This document shows, one piece after another, positions 32,801 to 44,352 of a DNA stretch of 64,000 nucleotides (its first letter is position 1; every line of letters starts with the position of its first letter). The notes under the pieces are model-generated. The model made no database searches and was not told the DNA's origin. It saw nothing but the letters and a program-made list of their open reading frames with translations. The stretch covers positions 81,040 to 145,039 of the forward strand of contig WOGZ01000055.1 of the NCBI GenBank assembly GCA_009733775.1. Direction: 5' to 3'. Position numbers and translations under genes: made by a program. The stretch comes from Alectoria sarmentosa. Lineage: Eukaryota > Ascomycota > Lecanoromycetes > Lecanorales > Parmeliaceae.

Positions 32801-33928
32801 TGAGAAATAGCGAAGTTTTCAAAGTTTGCATCGGTTTCCTAGGTGGCAAGTCAATCCATTTTGGCTAGAGATTCAGTGACCGTTCTGATTACTTCACAGT
32901 CTTCGAGAAGGCAGACATCGGTGAGAGAAATGTTCGGTTTCCGCCTGAGTACGCTCAGTCTCGAACATGGGAGATTCAGCACATGCTCAATACCATCACT
33001 CGACCTCTCCTGCAGGAACGAGGCATAGAGGCGCTTCGAAGGATTGTGGTTGACACCGAATTCCAAATAGACCGTGGTTTATTGCAGAATACGCGTGAAG
33101 TTGAGGTCACCTTGATTACCAGTGGCAGGGTAAGCTTCAAGTCTCCTGCACGATCTGCTCACTCCTTAGCTGATAGTTTCGCAGTGGAGTTCTGAGTCTT
33201 CTGAAGTATTGGAAAGATTTTATAACTCGGTCGCTTCACAGTGTGACGAAGCAATGCTTTCTCCGAGCTCGGATTGTCATTGGAATTGGCGCAATGATCA
33301 TTATGTCGACGATTTGGATAGAGTACTAGAAATATCGGACGGTTTGAACAGACAACAGTCGAGTGAGCCTGCTACCAGGTATTGGCCAGATACCAGTGTA
33401 CTCGCGGTGATCAGTCGGCAACAACCAATCCTCGACTTGCACATTTCAATGTCTTCAACAAGCACTGGAGCTGTTACTCTCAACTCCTCGCCAACCAGCG
33501 CTATGTCTTGGACGTCTACGGGCAGTTCGCAAACAGCGGATGTCAGCAACCAGGATACCTCGCCGACGACTGTGTCTGAAGCCTCCGTCTCCCCAGCCTC
33601 GCCAGGCTCCAAGACACCACCAGCTTCGGTTGCAACTTGCCTGGCATGTTCCAAGAAGTTCAAAGCCTTGAATCCACAAGACGCCAACTCTAACTTGCAG
33701 CGCCATTTTAGAGAGTCCTCAAGACACAACACAAATGCTGGTCTCAAATGCCCCCAGCCAGAGTGTCGCACGAGGCGTCGTATGCGATCCGACAATTTAG
33801 GCCCACACCTCCAGAAGAAGCATAAGATGTTATCCTTGTCAGAAAGACAAGCCATTATAGCCGAAAGTAAATTGTCGGCGAAGAGAGTGGACGGTGATGG
33901 AATTCCTCGACGCAGGTCTCGTCGATGA
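29864..33928 (+). CDS. Large fungal C2H2-type protein with Cys/His modules at both ends
   Basis: Five exons join in phase: 29864-29907, 29964-30334, 30398-32842, 32900-33129 and 33185-33928 (3834 nt, 1277 residues). All four introns are GT-AG, 55-63 nt. The first exon starts MNGTTPLSVREVPC. An N-terminal Cys/His module (about 60-110: MCPMIWCRKTF, HVFDCPRLSN, YWCQYHRRPERFLECN, GCE) is typical of a common fungal family of unknown role. Residues about 115-780 are Ser/Pro-rich and probably disordered. A conserved helical region follows from about 785: LVEELQELICLINTEWMERM, LFALMHLAFATAFLLHWQHD and YSWNVFFDDALLWQNAL, then QNTREVEVTLITSGR and ERFYNSVASQCDEAM. The C-terminal exon ends with CLACSKKFKALNPQDA, LKCPQPECRTRRRMRSDNL and HLQKKHKML plus a basic tail. 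It is probably nuclear; a regulatory role is inferred from architecture only. Confidence 0.85.
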
Positions 33929-34719
33929 ACGGCCACAGACTTGCTTTGTGGTCTTTTTGTCAGCTCTCCGTTTTGTTGACTGGTTTCATGGTCTGCGCTG
34001 GACGCAATTTTAACACTAGTGAGCGATATACAATCTACTTAGTTGCAACCCAATGAAATGATGCTCTATGAGTCACGATCTCAGATACCTCGCACCTAAG
34101 GAAATTCCTACCCCCGGTAATGATTGTCCCTTGACACCTGATCTCTCCCCTGTTCAGGACTTCTTCGGTCCGATGCAATCTAGGCCCATGCAGCAGGACT
34201 ACAAAATATTCAGGCGGGAAATCTGAGAAGGACTGTCTCCCTTTCGGTGGGCGGACCAACCGGACCTAGGACCTTGAAGGAGACCTTGATAAAGAGCTCC
34301 ATTTTGATACGCTCAGATAACATCGCAAGCCGTGTGAATCTCATCCCAGAGTGCATCATCATTGGCGAAGAGGGTCGTCAGATAGGCCTTGGGGGATCTG
34401 GTCCAGCGCATCGTGGCTACTTAGGACAGCTAGGACAGTTGTCATTTGACGTTTGCCTTGGCCGGCCATGAGCGTTTCTCTTAGGGATCCACAAGTCATG
34501 CGGATGCATGTGATAAGGAGGTCGAAGACCTATAAATCAGGCCAAGATCGCCCTTGCGGACTCCCAGAAGAGAATAGGCCACCAACATTTCTCGACCATC
34601 GCATCAGAGTACCGAACGGAAACCCCGTGCCTCCTAGCCCAGAGAGATAATTCGACGGACGTCAGCAATTTGACGCTACGGTTCCATCAGCCAGAGCGCC
34701 GTCGATATCCCTCTCCATT
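33929..34719. other. Intergenic region
   Basis: No gene or repeat was recognised. The last ~100 bp form the leader of the 71-aa gene. Confidence 0.4.
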
Positions 34720-35017
34720 ATGCCGTCAGTTTACCCCTTCCCCTTCACTCCTTCCCTCTATACCCTTCCCCACATGCATATAGCTGACTCGCCGTTTCAA
34801 TGATAGGCCCCAATACTCCTATACGCAGAACCATAGCTCCGGCTCTTCCAGCTCGACAAAGCCTCAGCTGGATAAATGGCAGAAGACGAAGGAGACGCAT
34901 GAGTTGGTGGCGATGGGGAAGAAGAGCGGACGGAAGACGGCGGATACGATTGTTTGGCTGGATAATATGGGACGGATGATTGAGGGGGAAGCGAGGGGGG
35001 CGGGGAGGCAGGGATAG
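34720..35017 (+). CDS. Small conserved-looking 71-residue protein with a 5-nt first coding exon
   Basis: The reading frame from 34807 to the stop at 35015-35017 is strongly coding in style but lacks an ATG. A GTCAGT donor after ATGCC (exon 34720-34724) and a GATAG acceptor at 34806, with CTGAC about 20 nt upstream, give an in-phase join (82-nt intron). The product starts MPPQYSYTQNHSSG, then has a basic amphipathic core KPQLDKWQKTKETHELVAM, GKKSGRKTADTIVWLDN, MGRMIEGEARG. No signal peptide or membrane segment. It resembles small fungal proteins of unknown function that I half-recognise but cannot name. The overlapping minus-strand Pro/Ser ORF (34797-35087) is judged a shadow. Confidence 0.6.
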
Positions 35018-35862
35018 CGAGTGGGATAGAGAGATGGGAGGGATGATATGGTTGGGGGGAGTAATAACGACGAGGGTTTTCATTCATGGTCTATAATTCT
35101 CCAGTCTAGTACTTTTAGAGGAGGAAGCTGGGTTCACACTTGAAAGAGGGAATTTCTCGTACGCGGTAATGGGATATGAAATACTTTTGACATTGGTTGC
35201 ACTTTCCATCTCCACCCTTGTCACTCAACCTTCCGCTCTCACTAGTACACTTCTCCCTGGCACAAATCGATTCCAAGCATGACGTTCAATTCTCAAATGG
35301 CCAGAAATAAAGGCGGAGATGTGAGAGAGAGCGGTTCACGACGCGCGAGAGCAACGCCCGAGACTACTACCTTTGGTCTCGTCTTCAGGTCATTATTGGC
35401 TTTTTGTTTCCAAGGCTTGTGGATTTGAAGTGACTAAGTGACGTCTTGAGCTGTCGTACGCTTAGGAATGATTAGGGAGTGTGGTATAAGGAGATTTTCG
35501 TAGGAACGCTGGGGTATTGAAGTTTTGAAAGTACGGTTTTGGAGTCTTGGGAACTTGTTTGTAACGTGATTGGTCAATTAGCTGTGCAAGGTAGACGCGA
35601 TCCTGGGAGGCACGCTAAGCCTGATAGTTTGGGTTTATTGCTTGGCACCTCCTTTTTGCGCCACTTCCGGAGAGAGCCATTTAGTCTCTAGCGCAACACA
35701 GATTACTCATCTTCGTTGTTGATCATCACTTGTACTACCTACTCTGCACGCCACAACATGAAGCCTTCGGAATGAGAACCTTCGTGCCCCTTCTCCAGTC
35801 AATTCCTTCCATTCTGTCCCGTTGACACCTCATCAACCCCAACCCATCTTCCCATACAGACA
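35018..35862. other. Intergenic region
   Basis: No gene or repeat was recognised. The last ~150 bp are pyrimidine-rich, as in leaders of expressed fungal genes. Confidence 0.4.
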
Positions 35863-36844
35863 ATGTTGTCTCTCTTCCATCCAGTCGAGCTGCTCCTCAA
35901 GTGGCTCTACCGCTTCGACGAACCCGCCGTCGTCCGTGACCGCCCGATGCAAGTCCTCGCCCTGGGCCTTTCCCGTTGCGGCACCGAGTCCCTCAAGTTT
36001 GCGCTCGAGGATCTGGGATATAGGGGTGTGTATCATGGCTTCGAGGTCAAGGCGGACCAGTGCATGGTTTGGAGTCGGTTGTGGGATGCCAAGGCCGCTC
36101 GTGGGTCGGACATGAAGATTGAGACTGATGTCTTTGATAAGTTGATTGGGAATTATGAGGCTGTCACTGATGCGCCGTGTAATATGTTTGGCAGGGAATT
36201 GATCGAGGCTTATCCGGATGCTAAGGTATGATTTTGGTTCTAGATCTTGATATGACTTTTCTACGATTTATTTATGCGTTCAAAGGTTATTCTCAACCGT
36301 CGCAAAGACGTGGACGCGTGGGAACGAAGCTTCCGCTCAGCCTTGCTCAAAAACCTTCGTGATAGCTGGTGGTTGAAGGCACTCTCTATCTTCTCTCCCG
36401 ACTACTTCTGGCTACGTCAAATCACGCTGCGGTATGTGATTGGGTACTTCAATGGTAGCTTTGAGAAGCATGGCTTGGACGTTTACCGCGCGCATTATCG
36501 CCAGCTTGAAGATATGACGGGAGAGGGGAAGTATCTGGAGTGGACGGTCGAAGACGGTTGGTATGACGCCCGCTTTCTTACTTTTCCATACTTTATGGTT
36601 TTGTAGGTTGAGAAGACCTGAACGATGCTGATTATCGCAAAGGGAGCCCCTGTGCGCCTTTCTTGGTAAACCGGTACCGGAAAAGGCTTTCCCGAGCGGC
36701 AATGCACCGCCGGCCTTTGCGAAGCGGATTGCGGAGTTGAGAAAACCTCAGTACAGACATGCGCGTGTCAATGTGGCCAAGACTCTTGGGATGGTAGTAG
36801 CAGCTGGCGTTGCTGTATGGATGGCATATGCGAGGCTTGACTGA
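35863..36844 (+). CDS. Sulfotransferase-like P-loop protein with C-terminal membrane anchor
   Basis: Three exons: 35863-36225, 36286-36560 and 36643-36844 (840 nt, 279 residues). Introns are GTATGA...CAAAG (60 nt) and GTATGA...CAAAG (82 nt). It belongs to the fungal sulfotransferase-like family (Pfam Sulfotransfer_4 type). The 5'-phosphosulfate-binding-like loop is in MQVLALGLSRCGTESLKFAL. The motif at the first exon join is YPDAKVILNRRKDVDAWERS, and the C-terminal FLGKPVPEKAFPSGNAPPAF is characteristic. A final hydrophobic segment (VAKTLGMVVAAGVAVWMAYA) suggests a tail anchor. Whether it binds PAPS and its acceptor are unknown; many family members have no tested activity. Confidence 0.85.
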
Positions 36845-38914
36845 ATAGCCATGCAGAAATTCTCGACAGTTTGAAACACATTAACCATGTTGAAAGGCTG
36901 TCAAGACAATACGATGAGCGTCACGTAACATTCTTTTTGTCTATCCCTTAAGAGGGCGTCATTCAGGATAATGACTGTCTGAGGAACCGCCAGATCCCCA
37001 CATTTACTGGTCTTTGAGACAGCACTCAAAGAATTTTTCCGAACACTGAATACGCTTGTTGCGGTATTCACGAAATAACTCCATACTCCCCTTTTCAAGG
37101 CAATGGCCCTCACTAACAATCAACCTCAACTGCGACCCGATCGCAATACTGATTGCCGTGGCTCACTGTGCTGCAAAAGCTTTACCGATCCAATGAGACT
37201 AGCGTTATCTTGCACGGTCTTGAAAATTTCCTCTCGACTTTCATCTGGTGTGACACGGAAGAGGGTCGTGATTGTAGTATTGGCTATGTAGTATTCATTG
37301 TGGAATAGCTAGCTGTTTTTCAAAAGCTGTGCAAAGAGGGTTCGTTTGACCCGTGATGGATGGCATTCATGAGTTGGGTTCTTTACTCTCTGTTCTTTCT
37401 GCTCCTCAGTATCGCGCGTTTTCTTGAATGCATTGTTGGTGTTATCGTTCCTCATATTCGAAAGTATTGAGAGACTCCTTGCTTACGAAGGAGTGGGATC
37501 TCTAATTCCACGAGGGTATTTTGCTCCAGCTATGCTCTGGCTTGAAGTGTCTCATTATCCTTAATTGTTGGCATTGCTTTCACACTCTGGGGGGCTATGC
37601 TTTCCTCCTCTGGGGATTAAAATGCATGACTGCACGACCAGCAGGCACTTCACCTCATATCCACTTTGGTCAGGCAGCTGTGTACCACGTAGCAGCGATT
37701 CGACGGGTCGGGATTCACGGTAGCATGGATGAAGGTAGGTAGGTAGGTGCACGGGTATCCGATTTGACATCATCCGCGATGTCTCAAGGCGACATTGATC
37801 AGATTTCAGCCGGTTCGCGTGGACTGGAGATGGAGTAGATTATTATTAGACCAGAACCGTTGGGAATGATTGCACCTAGGATGCTTGAGAAAAAGCAGAC
37901 CAGGTGGATCTTGATGTGTATCATGGATTCTGACATTGAGTAGTCAGTCAAGCTTGGTAACATATAAGAAAAGGAGAAAGACAGGGTAGATGCGAAAGAG
38001 ACAGCGCTTGGATACATTCGGGTCGCGGTCGGGTACGATGACACTTAGCGGCAGGACTCCAAGGTCCGGAGACAAATTTAGGGCCGGAAGCGTAGGTCGG
38101 ACTTCATTCCGATAACGTTGATCAGTGACCCATGACACTGGTCCATTGGCCATTCTTCAGAGATGTTCCATGTACAAATTTCAGCGCAGTTGCCACAGTC
38201 TTTGCTCCATGCTAGTTGTCTCATGAATGATACACATGACATTCACGGAGTAACACAACAGTGAGTGTAGGTTCGATCGACTCGTATCAACGCCGGGGTA
38301 CCAACGCCGGGCCTAGCAGGCTGAACCAGGCACGAATCGTACCCCAGGGTCAAAAGAACGCCCATGCTTGTACGGCATAGGTGTCGAAGACAGTGATAGC
38401 TATATACAGGCGTGAGTAGCCCGGACAAAAGGGTGCTATGCCTCTGAATGGGGTATCGAATGAAAGATGCAATACAGCTGCTGACAATCTACTCTGTTTG
38501 CCATTATGAAAACGCTTCATGGCTGATTACGAAGCCCGACCACGAGACCCACTATCTCATAGTCCCACAGTGGCGAAACATATTCCGGGCTTGAGGCATG
38601 TGTTTTAATCCGCTGTCAGACGAATGGTCTGTTACGACGTCGCTATTTCTACTTCGTGAAGATGCTCTTGACACGGGATTGGGCTTGAAGTAAGCGTTTG
38701 ACTCCGCTCTCGTAACCATGAACAGTGATAAATATGCTTCGGACGTCTGCTCCTGTGTCAAATTTCGAGCTAAATTTATTCCTGTAATCAAGATTCGCTT
38801 CTCTGTGTGGACTGAATTTGGAGCTTGAAGCAAGTATTGGCCGCCTTAAGCAGCTACAGACTACCGAGAAACATCCGGCTGACTACATTGTCACGAGTCT
38901 GGGATTTTTAAAGA
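36845..38914. other. Intergenic, about 2.1 kb
   Basis: Only short ORFs on both strands. A small direct repeat (CAACGCCGGG, near 38289-38310) and GGTAGGTAGGTAGGT (37734-37748) were seen. No gene or transposon was recognised. Confidence 0.4.
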
Positions 38915-39492
38915 CTCAGCGAATGTCCTCGGCGCTTGCAGAAACACGAGGTTGCTCAATGCCTAGTGACTGAAACTGGGTCTACCCCTCTTTAAGTGGG
39001 CCAGGGAAGAGATCTCGAAGCTTCAGGTATCGAAAGACCCACTCCAAACAGTTCTCCCGTCATAAAACTTCGAAACCGAGTGCAAACACAACGAGAAACA
39101 AGTATCCAACGCCCCGGGCGCGACCTGAAGTCCGAACTTAACGGGTTAGCCAGTTCTAAATTCTATACCTCCATGGTTTCGACTCCGTCGAAAAAGAGCG
39201 TTTCATGGACAACTTACGGAGACTATAACATGGTTACGTAGCATGTGGAGGAAGGAGGGCCAATACGAGTACCAATTATGTACTACAGAAGACTCAGCCC
39301 TTGCTTTGTCATTCTTCCGTGTGTGAGATTCGTCGTCTAGGGGTAAGGAGTACCACAGCCTAGTCCTACAGAAGTCAGTCTAAGGTCCCCTACAAGGCAC
39401 CCCGACAAGGCACCCCGCTTCTTAAATTTGTTGCAGAATGGCATGTGTTATTCTATGAAACGAAAGAGAATCAGGTAACAGGTACGGATGCA

Positions 39493-39500
39493 TATAAAAG
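39493..39500 (+). promoter_or_regulatory. TATA box of array gene 1
   Basis: TATAAAAG, 147 bp upstream of the ATG at 39647. The same context (CATATAAAAG) is found before array gene 2. Confidence 0.7.
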
Positions 39501-39646
39501 CCCGTCTTCCTGCTCTCAATTTTATTCTCCATAAAACCTCAACCTCCCATCCACACACACTAGACACATCAGCAATCTCAGTCTCATTCCACCTGACTTT
39601 ACCCTAAGACATCCCCCTTCAAGCAAGCACCTTACCTCCCCAAGAC

Positions 39647-40208
39647 ATGGCATCTTCCGCAAATCCTTCAGCTGGACCATCTTCCGCAAACCCTCCATCT
39701 GGACCATCTTCCGCAATCCCTCCAATTGCACCCTCACCAGCAATTGTCGATTACACCACTCCATTCAAGACAATGATCATCCTTTACTTCGGCCATTATC
39801 GATTCCATGAATTCGCGATCAAATTGCTCGTCAAGAAGAAAACGAAGAATCCCCACTGCGATGCGAGGGTCCAGAGGGATGAAGAAATCGTAGTGTTCGC
39901 TGAATTTGCGAGAAACGAATGGGCATACAGTGATGTCAATATCGGCCGCTACATCGCCCAAGGCCAGACGGACCCAGCGGAACTTGATCGAGCTATCGGG
40001 CTTACGGATGAAGAACTTGTCGTGATCAGAGATGTAGGTTTCATTGTTCTCACCTTCGCAAGGCTATCTGAGTTGAAATTTGAAACAGTTGGTACAAATC
40101 GACCAGAAACCCGAAGCGCAGAAGCAAAATAGCGCCATCTACGCAGCTGCACACGCCAGACTTGTGGAAAACCGAGCCGCGCAAGGGCTCCCACCACTAC
40201 CGTCGTAA
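39647..40208 (+). CDS. Orphan tandem-array protein 1
   Basis: Predicted exons 39647-40033 and 40122-40208, 157 residues. Unspliced, the frame stops at 40132. Splicing GTAGGT...GCGCAG (88 nt) gives KQNSAIYAAAHARLVENRAA after VVIRD, which aligns with the second exon of array gene 2 (K-x4-IAATQTLLDEATKNAGG), with the intron in the same phase and at codon 129. The N-terminus has three 9-residue repeats (SSANPSAGP, SSANPPSGP, SSAIPPIAP). The core TPFKTMIILYFGHYRFHEFA matches the hydrophobic helix of the other two. No signal peptide. Its C-terminal tail is shorter than in genes 2 and 3. Function unknown; a two-exon orphan with its own TATA promoter. Confidence 0.68.
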
Positions 40209-40670
40209 GCACCAGACCATCCTACTCCCATCCGGCTGGAGTAGCCCTTTGCTCTCGCTTTTATCTTCATTGCAGATAGTGGAGGCAAATGCCGAGGTGG
40301 AGGTTCCCGGAATGGAAGTAGCTTGCGTGTGGTTGGTACTCATTGGGGTTTGAACATTAGGGGGAATGGTTCTGGTTTTGCACGTCTAATCGATACACTC
40401 ATTTCAAAGAGATCAAAGCATGCGTTGGGATGGGTTGGTGTCTGCATTGTAGACAAACACACTCTTTTGGTTGGCGTTGGGGATATGCTATGCAATGGTA
40501 CTGGCTTCAAGTACTCGACTGACACATTCTTTTAGCTGGAAAGGAGGACACGGAATGCAATGGTACTGGCTCCAAGTACTCGCGACACACTCCTTTTATC
40601 GTTGTATCTAGAGCTAGACGATTTAGGTTTTGCGCTTCTCTAATACAACATCACACTCTTTTATGAAATG

Positions 40671-41299
40671 GCCCTCCTTGACTTGACCGAGTCAGCGAAA
40701 AGCCTCGGATGATGACAAATTTTAGTATGCACTAGAATGCTTTCTCCTTGTCTGATGCTCAAGCGGTCCCGGGTTTCACTCAAGGACCAACGCGCTGTCG
40801 GGCGCAACCATAGTCATGAGAGCCATTGCTTGTTGTATCGTTCACCATAATAACAAGGCTATTTATCCATGCAAACCATACTCTCCCGGGCTTTTATATG
40901 TTGTAATGGCTCAGGGTGTGACGCTGAAGCATCTAGAATCACACCGTTTCTTCGTGTAGTGCAGAGTCGCTTGTATTTACTATCTAAGATCGAGCTACGG
41001 AAGCAGTACTCGTGCTGTCTAGAAATCAGCTGCTTGATAGAGCGAGGACACCCGATTGTTTCTTCCACGTAGGTAGTCGGATGTCGCTTGATCTATTGGT
41101 GTCCTCGCTATATTAAGTAGGTCACTTCTGGACAGCGCGAGTGCTTACATCATTGCTTTGATTGGGCCTAGCGTGCCACGGCCCAACGAGCTTTAGATAG
41201 CCTGCTTCTTGCACATGGAACATCATAGGAAGTATTCTTCTTTCCATACCACCAATACAGAGTTGTTACGCATATTGTTAAGTCACTTGACGCGGGCAA
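40671..41299. other. Spacer between array modules 1 and 2
   Basis: Sequence not shared with the other modules. No gene was recognised. Confidence 0.4.
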
Positions 41300-41796
41300 T
41301 GCGCTCGGCGCTTGCTGAAACACAAGAATGTTTGATGCTCGGTGACTGACATCGGGGATTCGTCATATCATGGCCATCAGCTACGGCGATACTCTTTGAC
41401 ACGCTTGCCGCGTCTCATCCCCGAAACTAGCCGGGAGCACAGCTTTATGGAAGGATACGACTGCCCAGTAAAGATGGTCTGGAATGTGTATGGGAGTGGT
41501 CCTCGATTTGGCCAGTTTTAGTATCGAGGGTTGCCTGGGTTTCAAGGCGAGTGAACCAATGGAGATGTCAAGTCTTCAGGCCTGATCTGTTTCACTAGAA
41601 ACTCGCTGACTGAAGCGAAACGTAAAATCTGACTGCCTTCATAGGCGGTGGAATAAGTCTGGATTGAGGCCTAGCGATTTTGGTGAAGGTTGACTCGAAA
41701 CGATTGCATCCCCTCGCTCGTTCCAGATGTGTTGCGGAGGGTGTTTTGCAGTATACTGTTGAAACGAGAGATAATCAGGCAGCAAGCTCAGGTACA

Positions 41797-41804
41797 TATA
41801 AAAG
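41797..41804 (+). promoter_or_regulatory. TATA box of array gene 2
   Basis: TATAAAAG, 149 bp upstream of the ATG at 41953, nearly the same distance as in array gene 1. Confidence 0.7.
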
Positions 41805-41952
41805 GCCAGTCTCCCTACTCTCCTCTGCGTTCTCCATAATATTTCAAGCTCTCGTTCCGACACCAGGCACAAGATACCAACAGCAATCTCATCCATACTC
41901 AACCCTCCCCACAGGTATTCTGCTCAGAACAAACCATCTACATATCAAAGAC

Positions 41953-42629
41953 ATGAATCACTCATTGCCCAACCTGAAGAAGGAGCCAAAGCCCGTCGGC
42001 AAAACTTTTGCAGTCAAACCGGAAATCAAAGCTTTCATTCTGAACTTTATGTACCATGGGGTCCACGCGATTGCAGCAAACTTAGATCAGAAGAGAGAGA
42101 AGGAACTTGCTTATGCGGCCGCCGCCCAGGACTTCATCAAGGTCAAATACGGCATTGAGATCAAGGCCGTTGATATCGCAGTATACTACCGTGAAGCCCA
42201 GAACGCGCCCCGTAGCGCTGGGTTCCAAATGTGGAATACCAGCGTGATCGGCACTTTCATCGCCCACCAAATCCAGCATAAGAATGTCTATGATGACGCG
42301 ACCAGTTTCGAGCCAGTAAGTCCGATAGCTCTTTACTTCCACCCCCACTTGCTGATGCCCCGTCTAAGAAAGGAGGTCCCGTCATTGCGGCGACGCAGAC
42401 GCTACTAGATGAGGCGACCAAGAATGCAGGCGGTCCGAATGGCAGCATTGGGGTGCGAGTAACTTGGAAAAACCTGGTCAGCTCAAAGAACCCTGTTCCC
42501 GACATGAAAGATCCCGATTTGCGAGGATACTTTCCAGAAGACTCACCACCCTCACCACCCCCGAGCTTCCAACCCGGTCCTGCCGAAGGCGATCTCAGTT
42601 TTGGGTCTTCTGAAAGTAACGTGGAGTAA
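41953..42629 (+). CDS. Orphan tandem-array protein 2
   Basis: Two exons, 41953-42315 and 42369-42629, 207 residues; the intron is GTAAGT...TCTAAG (53 nt, phase 0). The N-terminal part is helical: KPEIKAFILNFMYHGVHAIA, then AAAQDFIKVKYGIEIKAVDI and AVYYREAQNAPRS. Spacing of hydrophobic and aromatic residues loosely recalls a small helix-turn-helix (Myb/SANT-like) fold, but no DNA-binding consensus is present. After the intron come KGGPVIAATQTLLDEATKNA, TWKNLVSSKNPVPDMKDPDL and a Pro/Ser/acidic tail. No signal peptide. I do not recognise the family outside this array. Confidence 0.78.
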
Positions 42630-43692
42630 TCTCCGGCGGATGAGGTCATCTGGGGTGCTCATCACTCTGAGAGACCCACCTCGACAGGCTTGACGGTGGG
42701 GTGGTATGTGAAAGATGGTCTTTTCGGCTCCTGACTGATACACTCTTTTGGCCGGATATGAAGCATGCGATGGGATGGGTTGATGTTCTGCATTGTAGAC
42801 AAACACACTCTTTTGGTTGGCGTTTGAGGCATGCTATGCAATGGTACTGGCTTTTAAGTACTTATGGCACACTCTTTATTGTTGTATGTAGAGCAAGATG
42901 AAATAGAACCTGCGCCTCTCTATTACAATATCACATTCTTTTTTAAAAAATGCTCCATCTGAACCAGACCGTGTCAGGGTACCAGCCATGATGACAATCA
43001 AAGCGCTCGAACATTGACAATAGAAATGATTCCAAGAGGACCAACGCACTGTCGGCAGGAGCGCTAATTGTTTCTCCACGTAATCCACTTCTTCCCGGTC
43101 GTACTCCCGTCTCGTAGTTACTCCGAGAAATAACGTCGGCGCTTTTTGCCATGTACAGGAATGTTTTTGATGCTCGATGACTGACTTCGGGGATTCGTCG
43201 ACTCACTCCCCGTTGGAATCATCCGATCGTTCGGTGGGAATGGCGCGGGATGTGTGTGGGGATGGGTCGTCGATGTGGTTCGGTTTCAGCGCTGAGATTT
43301 GTCTGGGTTTCGGGGGCGAGTGAGGTCATGGAGAGGTTTGATCTGTTTCAGGGGATTGTTTGTCGCAGGCTTGAGCGAAATGGACAATTTGGCTGCCTTC
43401 ATGGGGGGTTGCGCTGGTTTGGTGTCGAGATCGTTTCAGACTTTTTGCGACTTCTTTGCTGGTTTTAGGTGTGTTGTGTAGATGTTTGTAGTATGTTGTT
43501 GAGATTGAAGACAGTTGGGTAGCAAGCATAGATGGATTAAAATGAGTTAGATTCTCTGTTTTCATCTTTGTTCTTCATCATATTTCAAGTTTTCAATCAG
43601 ATATCTGTCACAAGAAACACGATAGCAATTCGATTCAAACTCAATATCATCTCGATATCCTGCGTAAAGCACGCGCCCTACATACCAAAGTC

Positions 43693-44352
43693 ATGAATCG
43701 TCCGCTGACCCCCCTCCCTTGGAGAATACCTCAACCATCCCCCATCAGCTGGTCTCAATTTGAGCCCGAAATCAAAGCGATCATCTTGTACTTCCTGTTC
43801 TATGCCGAATTCGCTGCCGCGCACAGAGCTGGCCTGACCACCGAGGAGAAAGAAAAACTCCGGACACAACCTGCGGCGGCCGCCAGCGAGTTTTTGAAGA
43901 AGGTGTACGATGTTGATCTTGGAGTTCAATCTATCGAAACGTTCTATAGCCAAGCCAAGGAAAAAGCCAGAATGCTCGGCCTCGATTGGAATCAGCTCGC
44001 GGTGGCCGAGATGATTTGTGGTCAAACGCAAGATGAGGACCTCTATTTCAAGATTTCTACTTTCTTGTGTGAGCATCATAAGGTAAGTTTTCGACAACTT
44101 CATTTTTCGGTTCTCCCATTAGCATCCGCTGAAAGCTCGTTCAAGGATGAAGGCCTTGGTGAAGAAACACGCTGGCTCATGTCGGTGGCATGGCGCGCTG
44201 CCGGTGGCGCCTCCGAAGATCCCAGGGCAAACAATGCGGTGTTGACCTACTGGCAGGAAATCGTCAAATTGGGACGCCCGCATTCCGGTATTGAAGCTCC
44301 AGATCTGCGGCCGGATGACCCCAGAAACCCGATACCTTCATCTAATGGTTAA
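43693..44352 (+). CDS. Orphan tandem-array protein 3
   Basis: Predicted exons 43693-44082 and 44146-44352, 198 residues; the intron GTAAGT...TTCAAG is 63 nt, phase 0. Readthrough is also open, but this acceptor restores alignment with gene 2 (intron after codon 130 here, 121 in gene 2). Homologous blocks: FEPEIKAIILYFLFYAEFAA, AAASEFLKKVYDVDLGVQSI and ETFYSQAKEKARMLG before the intron; ETRWLMSVAWRAAGGASEDP and LRPDDPRNP after it. The TATA position is degraded (GATTAAAATG) compared with genes 1 and 2, so expression may differ. No signal peptide. Function unknown. Confidence 0.75.
   Translation: MNRPLTPLPWRIPQPSPISWSQFEPEIKAIILYFLFYAEFAAAHRAGLTTEEKEKLRTQPAAAASEFLKKVYDVDLGVQSIETFYSQAKEKARMLGLDWNQLAVAEMICGQTQDEDLYFKISTFLCEHHKVSFRQLHFSVLPLASAESSFKDEGLGEETRWLMSVAWRAAGGASEDPRANNAVLTYWQEIVKLGRPHSGIEAPDLRPDDPRNPIPSSNG

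Noticed and set aside
34797..35087. Minus-strand 96-codon Pro/Ser/Tyr-rich ORF
   Set aside because: It lies opposite a plus-strand frame with better coding character and consistent splice signals; its composition follows from the antisense of Gly/Arg/Asp codons.
44083..44122. Array gene 3 acceptor at CCATTAG (40-nt intron)
   Set aside because: It shifts the frame to an early stop and loses alignment with array gene 2; the later TTCAAG acceptor restores both.
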